Positions 26,760-34,138 of a DNA stretch of 64,000 nt are shown in pieces (within the stretch, counting starts at the first letter, position 1; the number at the start of each line of letters is the position of its first letter). A model generated the notes under the pieces. That model saw nothing but the letters and a program-made list of their open reading frames with translations, was not told the origin of the DNA and did no database searches. This DNA is from Nitrosotalea devaniterrae. Lineage in GTDB: Archaea > Thermoproteota > Nitrososphaeria > Nitrososphaerales > Nitrosopumilaceae. The stretch spans positions 612,451-676,450 of the forward strand of contig LN890280.1 in the NCBI GenBank assembly GCA_900065925.1. Direction: 5' to 3'. The position numbers and the translations under genes were made by a program.

Positions 26760-26939
26760 ATGTATGCTATGAACAAGAAAAAAGCCATGGCTGCATCTAT
26801 TGCAATCTACAAAATGAGACTTGATCAAGTAAACGAGAAACTCAAAGGACCAAATCTTAGTAATGAACAAAGGTCCACTTTGGAATCTGAAAAACAAATT
26901 GCCAGCGAAGAAATGACAAAGCTGGAAAATACAAAATAG
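26760..26939 (+). CDS. Small helical (coiled-coil) protein
   Basis: A 59-residue highly charged protein predicted to be almost entirely alpha-helical: a basic N-terminus (MNKKKAMAASIAIYKMRLDQVNEKL), a short turn (GPNLSNEQ) and a second helix, so a helical hairpin is likely. An ATG at 26769 is an alternative start. No known motif and no operon partner; function unknown. Confidence 0.5.
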   Translation: MYAMNKKKAMAASIAIYKMRLDQVNEKLKGPNLSNEQRSTLESEKQIASEEMTKLENTK

Positions 26940-26972
26940 GTATTAAACTCAAATCTGTTTTTTATTTTACAG

Positions 26973-26999
26973 GGCTTGTGTCGTAGGCAAGTCCAAGCC
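26973..26999 (+). other. Small hairpin downstream of coiled-coil gene
   Basis: GGCTTG at 26973-26978 pairs with CAAGCC at 26994-26999 across a 15-nt loop, shortly after a T-rich run. It may be part of the 3' untranslated region or a small RNA. Confidence 0.2.
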
Positions 27000-27103
27000 T
27001 ATGGCATAAAACCATGATAGTAAGTACAAATCAATGCAAAATGAAAATTCGTCATTTTATTCTCAAAGGCAATTGCTAAACGCTAGTACGACCTAATGAT
27101 TGT

Positions 27104-27226
27104 ATGAAAAAGAAGCCTGAGAACCTCATGAAAAAGGAATATTTGGAATCATATGAGGAATTGAAAAAATCTGTAAAGGAAAATCAAGAAAGACAAGAAA
27201 AAGCAAAGACTGTATCTGAAAAATAG
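27104..27226 (+). CDS. Very small charged helical protein
   Basis: A 40-residue reading frame from an ATG, made of Lys, Glu, Gln and Ser with a single predicted helix (MKKEYLESYEELKKSVKENQ). It lies 29 nt upstream of the next gene on the same strand and could share its transcript. Composition is protein-like, but there is no recognisable motif. Confidence 0.4.
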   Translation: MKKKPENLMKKEYLESYEELKKSVKENQERQEKAKTVSEK

Positions 27227-27255
27227 CCTATATACTATTGACGATAACTTAGGGT

Positions 27256-27627
27256 ATGACCACTGAAAACATTACTGAGATGATTCCTGAAGTGGAATAC
27301 AAGCCAGTCAAAAAGATAATCATACACCATATCTCAAAGCATGCCTCTGTAGAAAAATTCCTGACAAATGCAATACCTCCAAACACTCCTTCTATTGGAT
27401 GGTGTGGTGGATACCTGATAAGTTTTACAAACTTTCCAGAGTCTGATGATATCACAAGAGAGGTACTCAATGGGACTACTCATGTAGCGTCTGTATACTA
27501 TTGCGAAATGGCAGAATACAAGTCTACAATCAAGACCCAGTACAACCAGGAGATCTCGATAATAGACCAGTCAAATGAAATCCCTGTAGTTGCAATAGCC
27601 CAGTTTCTCAAGAAACGTAAAAGCTAG
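27256..27627 (+). CDS. Hypothetical protein
   Basis: A 123-residue soluble protein from an ATG at 27256. It has an acidic N-terminus, a beta-rich middle (KKIIIHHISKHASVEKFL, then SIGWCGGYLISFTNFP) and a basic C-terminus (KKRKS). Two cysteines are present without a CxxC pattern. No family recognised; codon use and length argue for a real gene. The next gene is convergent. Confidence 0.6.
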   Translation: MTTENITEMIPEVEYKPVKKIIIHHISKHASVEKFLTNAIPPNTPSIGWCGGYLISFTNFPESDDITREVLNGTTHVASVYYCEMAEYKSTIKTQYNQEISIIDQSNEIPVVAIAQFLKKRKS

Positions 27628-27704
27628 TCGTTTTCATAACTTGTTCTCTTTTCTAATGATATCTTTACAGTTGGTATGTGGCTTGTTTTTGTGCTAGATT
27701 TTTT

Positions 27705-28034
27705 TTATGTAATTGTGACAGTGTTGAACTGGCGAATTATGTTAATTGTGCTATCTGAAAGCCTGATTGTATAAGCCGCTGCATTTGGATCAGTTGATTG
27801 GGCTAGAGTCTCTGCAAACTGGGTCTTGTCTTTTCCTCTCTGATACATTCCGCCAGTTTCTTTTATGCACAAGGGAAACTTTTGCAGTTTCAGTCCACTC
27901 TGGAATAGATGTGCGATAAACTTTTTGTAGTCTTCAGGCAAGTACCAGTCTGCTTTTTTTTCCTCGCATAACATTATCCATGTGTCAATTGTATTTTGGA
28001 ATAATGCTTTGCTTCTGAGCTCTTCAAGGGTCAT
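27705..28034 (-). CDS. Hypothetical protein
   Basis: A 109-residue soluble protein starting at an ATG (MTLEELRSKALFQNTIDTW). The N-terminal half is helical with many aromatic and charged residues; the C-terminal half includes GGMYQRGKDKTQF and a serine/threonine-rich end. It starts nine nucleotides after the stop of the upstream zinc-ribbon membrane gene, so the two likely share a transcript. No domain recognised. Confidence 0.6.
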   Translation of the reverse strand: MTLEELRSKALFQNTIDTWIMLCEEKKADWYLPEDYKKFIAHLFQSGLKLQKFPLCIKETGGMYQRGKDKTQFAETLAQSTDPNAAAYTIRLSDSTINIIRQFNTVTIT

Positions 28035-28043
28035 TTTTCTTGT

Positions 28044-28370
28044 TTAGAAATCTGCTCTCTTCATTTTGGAGCCGCATCTTGGACACATTCCGCCCTTGTA
28101 TCTATTGTTGCATGCAAGGCAGATGTATTTGACACCTTGACTCTGTCCGAAAAATCCGCCACCGCCGCCAGCACCTGTGTCTGAGCCCATTCCGCCCATG
28201 CGCTTGAGTGACCTGTTTCGTAGTACCAACGGGAAGATTATGAATACTGCAAGTGCTATTGCAACTCCTGAAAATGGAGGCCAGTTTAGGTATGATGCTA
28301 ATAGCTGTATTCCTATGCTAAAAGCTAAAGAACCGAAAAGAAATACGAGATAAGTCTTGTAATTAATCAA
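28044..28370 (-). CDS. Membrane protein with C-terminal zinc ribbon
   Basis: A 108-residue protein with two hydrophobic helices (about residues 7-25 and 33-49), a basic and glycine-rich linker (GAGGGGGFFG) and a C-terminal zinc ribbon with CLAC and CPRC pairs. The start is a TTG. The arrangement resembles the small gene at 5984-6223, suggesting a recurring design of membrane-tethered zinc ribbons. Function unknown. It probably leads a short operon with the gene at 27705-28034. Confidence 0.65.
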   Translation of the reverse strand: MINYKTYLVFLFGSLAFSIGIQLLASYLNWPPFSGVAIALAVFIIFPLVLRNRSLKRMGGMGSDTGAGGGGGFFGQSQGVKYICLACNNRYKGGMCPRCGSKMKRADF

Positions 28371-28406
28371 TGATAGAGGTTACATCAAAAAGCTTATAAA
28401 TTTTTG

Positions 28407-28820
28407 TCAGGATTGGTCCGGACTTATTGTGGTTTCAAGTAGGTTGCCGTCTCTGTCATAGGCAAAAATGTCACCGTCTTCATACGGTGATTGTATTATA
28501 ATCGATACAAAACCAAAAAAATTATGCAAGTCCGTGACTGAGGGTTTTGCAAGGCCTGTTGGGTGTGAGTGGACTGTTCCGATATAGCTAGTATCAAGTG
28601 GCAAAAAAGAATGTGGAAATCCTGCAAATGTGGGCCCTGTATGAAAAAACGGTGGAATCACAAGACCGTCGACAAATATGTTACCCTTTCTTGATTTTCC
28701 CCTAAGTATCAGAATGCACTCGTTTGGGTGATTCATTTTACAATATGATAAAATTCCGTCCCTGACATCTTTTTTTATCGTTACACTTCGCCTGAGTTTT
28801 TCTTTTTTGGAGAATATCAA
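28407..28820 (-). CDS. JAMM/MPN+ metalloprotease
   Basis: A 137-residue single-domain JAB1/MPN protein. The zinc protease motif is complete: E34 (NECILIL), then H84-x-H86 (VHSHP), S94 and D97 (HxH-x7-S-x2-D). Family members cleave isopeptide bonds of ubiquitin-like proteins; archaeal members are reported to act on SAMP-like modifiers. No ubiquitin-like, E1 or proteasome gene is adjacent, so the substrate is unknown. The start is a TTG in front of a basic N-terminus (SKKEKLRRSV). Confidence 0.88.
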   Translation of the reverse strand: MIFSKKEKLRRSVTIKKDVRDGILSYCKMNHPNECILILRGKSRKGNIFVDGLVIPPFFHTGPTFAGFPHSFLPLDTSYIGTVHSHPTGLAKPSVTDLHNFFGFVSIIIQSPYEDGDIFAYDRDGNLLETTISPDQS

Positions 28821-28866
28821 CTGGAATTATTTCCGTCTAGTTACTAATTAAGATGTGATGGTATAA

Positions 28867-30144
28867 TCACTTGAGTGAGACTTTGGAGTTTGTCAGCCTT
28901 GCAAGGCCTGATTCTAGTTCTTCTATATTCTTTGACAGGGAATGGTTGCCGTCCTTTATCTCTGACTCTAGTTTCTTTTTGACTGATTCAATGTTTGCAA
29001 GATCTGCCCTTGTTTTTACAAGTTCATGTTCTTTTGACTCGAGTGATTTTATGTCAAAGACTGCCAAATCTTTTTCCAACGCTGATACTTTACCAGAATA
29101 TGATTCCTTTAGTTTGATAAACTCGTCAAGCCTTGATATTGTCTCCTGGACCTGTTCTAGTGACTTGTCTGCATCCTTGACAGAAATAGAACCTGACACT
29201 ATGGATTTTTCCACTGCTTCTAATATCTGAATTATGCCAGTCTTGTTCTGTGGAGAGATTACCTCATACGGGTTTGCAACAAGCTCGTCCATCATCTTTC
29301 TTACCGGCTTTTCAAACGACGAGATGTAGCTGTATCTTCCAAGGGGCCTTGAGATCTTTGAGAATTGGAAATCTATGACATTTTTTACTTCTGACTTTTC
29401 AGATGACATGGAATCTATCTTGTGTCGTATCTCTGAGAATTTAGAGTGGGCATCGCTTGATTTTAAATCATGAATCTGTTTTTCAAGGCTTGAGATGGTA
29501 TTTTTCAGGGTGTTTATTTCTGATATGATTTGTGACACTCTCTCGTTTTTCTGTGATATTGAATTTCTATACTCTGCAATTTTTTGACCTTTATCAATGA
29601 TATCCTTGCTTCCTGCCCTGAGGTTTTCTATGAAATTAATTGATGACTGTAACTGGTTTCTGCTTTTTGCAACCTTGGCAATCTCATCTTTGAGATTGTC
29701 TGCATATTTTTTTGCAAAGATGTGGATTATTCTAGAGTTTAGTCCGAGGACATCGCCTATCTTTTTTAGCATCTGGCTTATCTCGGAGTTGAGCAGGACT
29801 GCTTGGTCATACTTTGCAGCACTTGTAAAAGTAGATGATGTCTCTTTTTTAATAGTTGATACAATTGCGTCCTTGCCGCGTTTTACAATGACTCCCAAAT
29901 TCCTGTCCACGTCATCGAGTTTTAGGCCATCTGATTCTAGATGTAAAATCAATTCACGAATTTTTTTCTTGTGTACCTCTACTTCCTCCTTTGTAGTTTT
30001 TGCAATGCTGATTATTTCTGCAACTCGTGGAGACTCTATCTCTTGGAGCATGCTGGGTATGTCTTCAAGTGTGACTGTCTTTTCATTTTGAACTGGTGCA
30101 GTGGGCTGCTCTTGTGTTTTTTTCTTGCCAAAGCCGAAAACCAT
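28867..30144 (-). CDS. Long coiled-coil protein
   Basis: A 425-residue cytosolic protein that is helical over nearly its whole length. The N-terminus is short and basic (MVFGFGKKK), followed by a proline-rich linker, then heptad-rich segments (about residues 45-270 and 330-420) with a break near 275-320 (RPLGRYSYISSFEKP). No Walker motifs are present, so it is not an SMC ATPase. The frame begins four codons earlier with TTG, but the ATG at 30144 is preferred. A structural role is plausible but unproven. Confidence 0.7.
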   Translation of the reverse strand: MVFGFGKKKTQEQPTAPVQNEKTVTLEDIPSMLQEIESPRVAEIISIAKTTKEEVEVHKKKIRELILHLESDGLKLDDVDRNLGVIVKRGKDAIVSTIKKETSSTFTSAAKYDQAVLLNSEISQMLKKIGDVLGLNSRIIHIFAKKYADNLKDEIAKVAKSRNQLQSSINFIENLRAGSKDIIDKGQKIAEYRNSISQKNERVSQIISEINTLKNTISSLEKQIHDLKSSDAHSKFSEIRHKIDSMSSEKSEVKNVIDFQFSKISRPLGRYSYISSFEKPVRKMMDELVANPYEVISPQNKTGIIQILEAVEKSIVSGSISVKDADKSLEQVQETISRLDEFIKLKESYSGKVSALEKDLAVFDIKSLESKEHELVKTRADLANIESVKKKLESEIKDGNHSLSKNIEELESGLARLTNSKVSLK

Positions 30145-30178
30145 TTTTCTTATCAATTGTTATAGAAATGTAGGAACG

Positions 30179-30186
30179 TTAAATAT
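30179..30186 (+). promoter_or_regulatory. TATA-like box
   Basis: TTAAATAT centred about 28 nt before the ATG at 30211 gives the spacing of a leaderless archaeal promoter. Confidence 0.4.
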
Positions 30187-30210
30187 TGTGCAGAATCAAA
30201 TCATACCATC

Positions 30211-30519
30211 ATGAGTGACATCAGGCTTGTCATGATGGGTGCGGTTATCGTTTTTGCAGGCTTTGTGGTTGGGGATTTTGCAAACTCTGGTTATTCACAA
30301 TATGCACTCCAGCAGCAAAACTTTGATGATTGTTTTGATTATTCTACAGGTACAGCAGTTCATGTAAAATGCTCAGACAAGATCTATGATCATTTACTCT
30401 ATCTTATGCTAGCACTTGTTCTGCTGGGCATTGGTGGATTTGTGATATACAAGGGAATTCGTGGCAAGTGGGATCATGACGTTAAAGACAATGAGATGCT
30501 AGGACCAAAAGATACTTAG
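30211..30519 (+). CDS. Small two-TM membrane protein
   Basis: A 102-residue product. Helix 1 covers about residues 7-23 (VMMGAVIVFAGFVVGDF) and helix 2 about 64-81 (LLYLMLALVLLGIGGFVIY). The roughly 40-residue loop between them holds two cysteines that could form an extracellular disulfide. The C-terminal tail is charged. The 3' end overlaps the convergent NodB-like gene by four nucleotides. No family recognised. Confidence 0.6.
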   Translation: MSDIRLVMMGAVIVFAGFVVGDFANSGYSQYALQQQNFDDCFDYSTGTAVHVKCSDKIYDHLLYLMLALVLLGIGGFVIYKGIRGKWDHDVKDNEMLGPKDT

Positions 30520-32468
30520 CTTATGACATGTATCTCTACAAGATATTTTATCGCATTTAGGAACTCGTCATCAGAAATTGCACCTGATGACTGGAGCCTT
30601 GCATTGTGCTTTACCCAACTTGGGATTGTGGTAAAATCAGGACTAGATGTACTGTTTAGCATGGACTTGACTGTCTTGAGATATTCTGAGGTTGGGGTCT
30701 TGTCTTGCAGCCATTGTTGTGTACTTGATGCCCATGGGGCAGGTGTCTTAAACGAAGATGATATTTTGTTTATTGTAGTTATCTGGTATCCTTTGTTTCG
30801 TATACTGTCAATTAGGGACTGGAGATTTTGTATCTTTTCTATATCCGGTGCGTTTATCTTGACTGTTCCATTGCTCTGGGCAAAATCCTGGAAACTGATT
30901 GCAACTATTGCATAACCATTATTTTGCATGCTGTCCTGTACACTTGACATTATTTTTCCATTTAGCATGCTTTGATTTGTACTCTGAGATAACACCCCTG
31001 AAAATACACTTGTGGGATAGCTCTGGATTTTTTCTGTCAAGTTTTGCGGAATCTTTAGTGTTGAGCTACTACTTATGATGCGAATGTTGTCATCTACCAT
31101 TGCATAAAATGTATCGTCATTAGTTTTTTCATATGGTGGCATGAATACTGATGGGCTGATGCCAAGCAAACTTGAGATCTTGGCTTTTGATTCCTGTAAC
31201 AGCTGCGACTGTTGATCCTTGGTAAATGTAGTAAAGTCTTCAAAACTCCATCCGTTTATTGCGATATCTATATTGCCCGTCTGAGCTTTTGATTCTAGAT
31301 AACCTACAAGCTTTGAATCATTTCCAAATGCTTTTCCTATTGTTCCAACCGTAATTCCTGCATCCTTGCTGTCAAAACTATCTATTACCTTGATCTGTAT
31401 GTTATCAAGCCAATAATCCTGGATATTATCAAGTCTGAATGCAACACAGTTGCAAGTAGGCATTGGTGGTTTTGATACTGGTGGAACTGGAGTAATAGTG
31501 GGGGGAACAATCGGTGGAACTGTAACTGGACTGGATGAATTTGTTACTGGAGTCTTGAGGGTTGGCAGTATCTGAAAAGTTGTAAGCAACCCGTTTTCTG
31601 TTATGCTTGCAGTTGCCCACTCTGAATTGTCATCTGTTTTTGTGACCTTTAGGGTATAATCACCAACTTTTAGGTTGGAAAAGTATGCCTCTCCACGAGA
31701 CGTGACAGGCGAGTCTGTTATCTTGTTACCTATGCTATCATACAGGCTGACTGAAAACTTGCCATCCGAAGACGTGACTGGGTGTGATTGTACATTTAGA
31801 ACTTTGACTGTTACAAGTGAATTTACAACAGGAGGCCAGTTTGTTGTTATCTTTATCTCTTGACCTATTCCTGGTCTGAGATATACTGGAGAATCAGAAT
31901 ATACTAGATGGTTGCCAATGTGCACATCTACGATATAATGATCATCTGGTGCTGTAGTGGGTTCTATCCAAAAACGCAGCGAGTCCCCATTTGCATTTGT
32001 GGGACTGTGACCCCATGTCTTGTTGTCTTGTGCTGCTCTGACGTATACTGTGGCGTTTACAATTGGTGTGACACCATCATTGTAGAAAGCATTGATACGC
32101 ATTCCTCCTGGTAGTGGTAGATTAATTGTTACATCCTGGTGAGACTGTTGCAAGTTGACATATGTCACACTGGAATACATGCTGTTTGCATACGCCACAA
32201 TTTTGTACTGGTGGTTTATCGGAAGCGCAACAATGTTGAAAGGATTTCCTGTGATTGATTCAATTACTTTGTAGGGTGTTTGCGTAGAATCTTGGTAAAT
32301 CTTGAGCGAGACTGGCCAATAGTCCGCAGTGTCTCCATTTGTATAAGTCAGGGTAACTGCAATGGAACCACTTGTATCTGCAAATACGGTAACTGGAACT
32401 AGAGCAAGCAAAAATACTGGAAGCAATTTTAAAATGAATTTTTTATCTGATGATCTAAATATATTCAA
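30516..32468 (-). CDS. Secreted NodB-like polysaccharide deacetylase homologue, catalytic residues lost
   Basis: A 650-residue exported protein with a signal peptide (residues 9-30). Residues about 31-315 form carboxypeptidase-regulatory/Ig-like beta domains (PGGMRINAFYNDGVTPI; VKVLNVQSHPVTSSDGKF). A proline-rich linker (about 316-340) leads to a NodB-like domain beginning CNCVAFRLDNIQDYWLDN. Compared with the paralogue at 34139, the catalytic RMDD is RLDN and the NHGWNHEHF metal motif is INGWSFEDF, so deacetylase activity is unlikely. The C-terminus ends with an IPSWVKHNARLQSSG motif common in thaumarchaeal secreted proteins. It lies 95 nt downstream of the glycosyltransferase. TTG start. 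Confidence 0.82.
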   Translation of the reverse strand: MNIFRSSDKKFILKLLPVFLLALVPVTVFADTSGSIAVTLTYTNGDTADYWPVSLKIYQDSTQTPYKVIESITGNPFNIVALPINHQYKIVAYANSMYSSVTYVNLQQSHQDVTINLPLPGGMRINAFYNDGVTPIVNATVYVRAAQDNKTWGHSPTNANGDSLRFWIEPTTAPDDHYIVDVHIGNHLVYSDSPVYLRPGIGQEIKITTNWPPVVNSLVTVKVLNVQSHPVTSSDGKFSVSLYDSIGNKITDSPVTSRGEAYFSNLKVGDYTLKVTKTDDNSEWATASITENGLLTTFQILPTLKTPVTNSSSPVTVPPIVPPTITPVPPVSKPPMPTCNCVAFRLDNIQDYWLDNIQIKVIDSFDSKDAGITVGTIGKAFGNDSKLVGYLESKAQTGNIDIAINGWSFEDFTTFTKDQQSQLLQESKAKISSLLGISPSVFMPPYEKTNDDTFYAMVDDNIRIISSSSTLKIPQNLTEKIQSYPTSVFSGVLSQSTNQSMLNGKIMSSVQDSMQNNGYAIVAISFQDFAQSNGTVKINAPDIEKIQNLQSLIDSIRNKGYQITTINKISSSFKTPAPWASSTQQWLQDKTPTSEYLKTVKSMLNSTSSPDFTTIPSWVKHNARLQSSGAISDDEFLNAIKYLVEIHVIS

Positions 32469-32563
32469 ATGATTTCTATCTTGTTGCAGTTGCGCCTACT
32501 ATTAAAAGTCAATATTGAAAGATTCGACAAACATGTTTGATTTTTAAAAATGACATGTCCCGT

Positions 32564-34018
32564 TCACATGCCGACTCTATCCGCACTGGTCCAAACTTGC
32601 TCTTTTTTGCTCAGGTGCTCAAAGACTGCACCAAGAAGTAAAATGTCCAGGATCTGCTTGAATCCTACTACAAGAAAGACTCCATATAGGATTAGCCTTG
32701 GGTCCTCATTGTCAAGTCTTACTGCAAGTGCCACTTGAAGGCACTGCAAGGCTGAAAATATTGCAAACATCAAGAGTACAAACAACCAGTCGCCAAAGAT
32801 TCCTGCGTATATTGCACTGGCTATTGTTATAAAACTGACAAATGGCATGATACAGCTTGCAAATATCATGTATGGAAAGACAAACTTTTGCAAGATTCCA
32901 AATCTTGGGTTTGTCAGTGCATCTGAATGTCTTGAAAACACTTGAAGGTTGCCGCCATACCACCTCTTTCTCTGCTTGTACATGCTCTTCAGTGATTCTG
33001 GTGCCTCGGTGTATGCAGTTGCATCTGTGCTTCCAGCTATGAACATTTTTGTCTTGAGAATTTTTAGTGTCAGATCAAAGTCTTCTACAAGTGTATCCTT
33101 GTGGTAGCTTCCGATATCTTCTAGAATGTTTTTTCTAAATGACCCTAGTGCACCTGGCACAACAGAGATTGCGCCAAAGACATCAAGTGCTCTTCTTGCA
33201 ATTTGAATCCCTGCAACATATTCTATTGCCTGGCACCATGTGAGCCAGTTCTTTCTGTTTCTAACCTTGATGTTTCCTGCAACTGCTGCCACGTTTTTGT
33301 CACTTGAAAATCCCTTGACTAGGTGTATGAGTGACTCGTGTCCAATTATTGTATCTGCATCAACAATTACAATTATCTCTCCTGTTGCATATGCAAGACC
33401 AAAGTTTATCGCACTGGCCTTTCCGCCATTAGTTTTTTGCAAAACCTTTGCCTGTTTTTTGTACTTGGACATCATCTCCCATGTCTTGTCCTTACTTCCG
33501 TCATCAACTAGGATGATTTCCTTGTCTTGGTATTTTGTATCGATGATTGCTTGGATTGTTCTTTCAATTACTTTTTCTTCGTTGTATGCAGGAACTATTA
33601 TTGATACACGGGGAAATGATGCCAGTTCTGGAATTGACATCTCACGGCGCTTGCTGTATAGTGCAAGCGGAATAAACAAGAGTGTGCTCCAAAACGTCAT
33701 GGTCAGACCCCATAGTAAAATTGCCTTTGATATTGAATTTTGGATGTGATATGTGTCAAAGCCTACTATTGCTCCGAGCACAATGGGGGATGCTAGAAGG
33801 AAAATGAAAAAAGGCGAAGGAAACTTTCTTGTATTACTTGATCTTATGACCTGTCCTCTTTGCAAGGCTACCATTTGGTACATCACAACTGCTGCGCCAA
33901 GGCCTATTGCAATCATGCTGATGACAGAGAAGACCAAAAATGCCATCAATATCAAAAGAGAAAAAATTGCTCCGCTTATCACTAGTAAGATAGGATCGAA
34001 TCTTTTTTGATGCGACAC
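32564..34018 (-). CDS. Processive family-2 glycosyltransferase (polysaccharide synthase)
   Basis: A 484-residue membrane enzyme resembling poly-N-acetylglucosamine and hyaluronan synthases. Several N-terminal helices precede the catalytic domain, which begins FPRVSIIVPAYNEEKVIE. All processive GT2 motifs are visible: VDDGSKD, the DxD in VIVDADT, the catalytic ED in VEDFDL and QRKRW (QxxRW). Three or four helices follow and would form the export channel. It should polymerise a UDP-sugar and extrude the chain. The start is a GTG. It shares a strand with the degenerate NodB gene and is divergent from the active-looking NodB gene. Confidence 0.9.
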   Translation of the reverse strand: MSHQKRFDPILLVISGAIFSLLILMAFLVFSVISMIAIGLGAAVVMYQMVALQRGQVIRSSNTRKFPSPFFIFLLASPIVLGAIVGFDTYHIQNSISKAILLWGLTMTFWSTLLFIPLALYSKRREMSIPELASFPRVSIIVPAYNEEKVIERTIQAIIDTKYQDKEIILVDDGSKDKTWEMMSKYKKQAKVLQKTNGGKASAINFGLAYATGEIIVIVDADTIIGHESLIHLVKGFSSDKNVAAVAGNIKVRNRKNWLTWCQAIEYVAGIQIARRALDVFGAISVVPGALGSFRKNILEDIGSYHKDTLVEDFDLTLKILKTKMFIAGSTDATAYTEAPESLKSMYKQRKRWYGGNLQVFSRHSDALTNPRFGILQKFVFPYMIFASCIMPFVSFITIASAIYAGIFGDWLFVLLMFAIFSALQCLQVALAVRLDNEDPRLILYGVFLVVGFKQILDILLLGAVFEHLSKKEQVWTSADRVGM

Positions 34019-34077
34019 GCATGATGTAAAACCCTGATGTTAATTGGTGTTTTGTGCAGTCTTGGTATGTGATAAAA

Positions 34078-34093
34078 TGTTCGTATCTGAACA
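34078..34093. promoter_or_regulatory. Inverted repeat in divergent promoter region
   Basis: The perfect inverted repeat TGTTC-GTATCT-GAACA lies between the divergent glycosyltransferase and NodB genes. Its position allows joint control of both; no regulator is identified. Confidence 0.35.
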
Positions 34094-34138
34094 CCTAATT
34101 ACATAAGTAATGGAAAGTACGAAATTCTGATACGCTTG

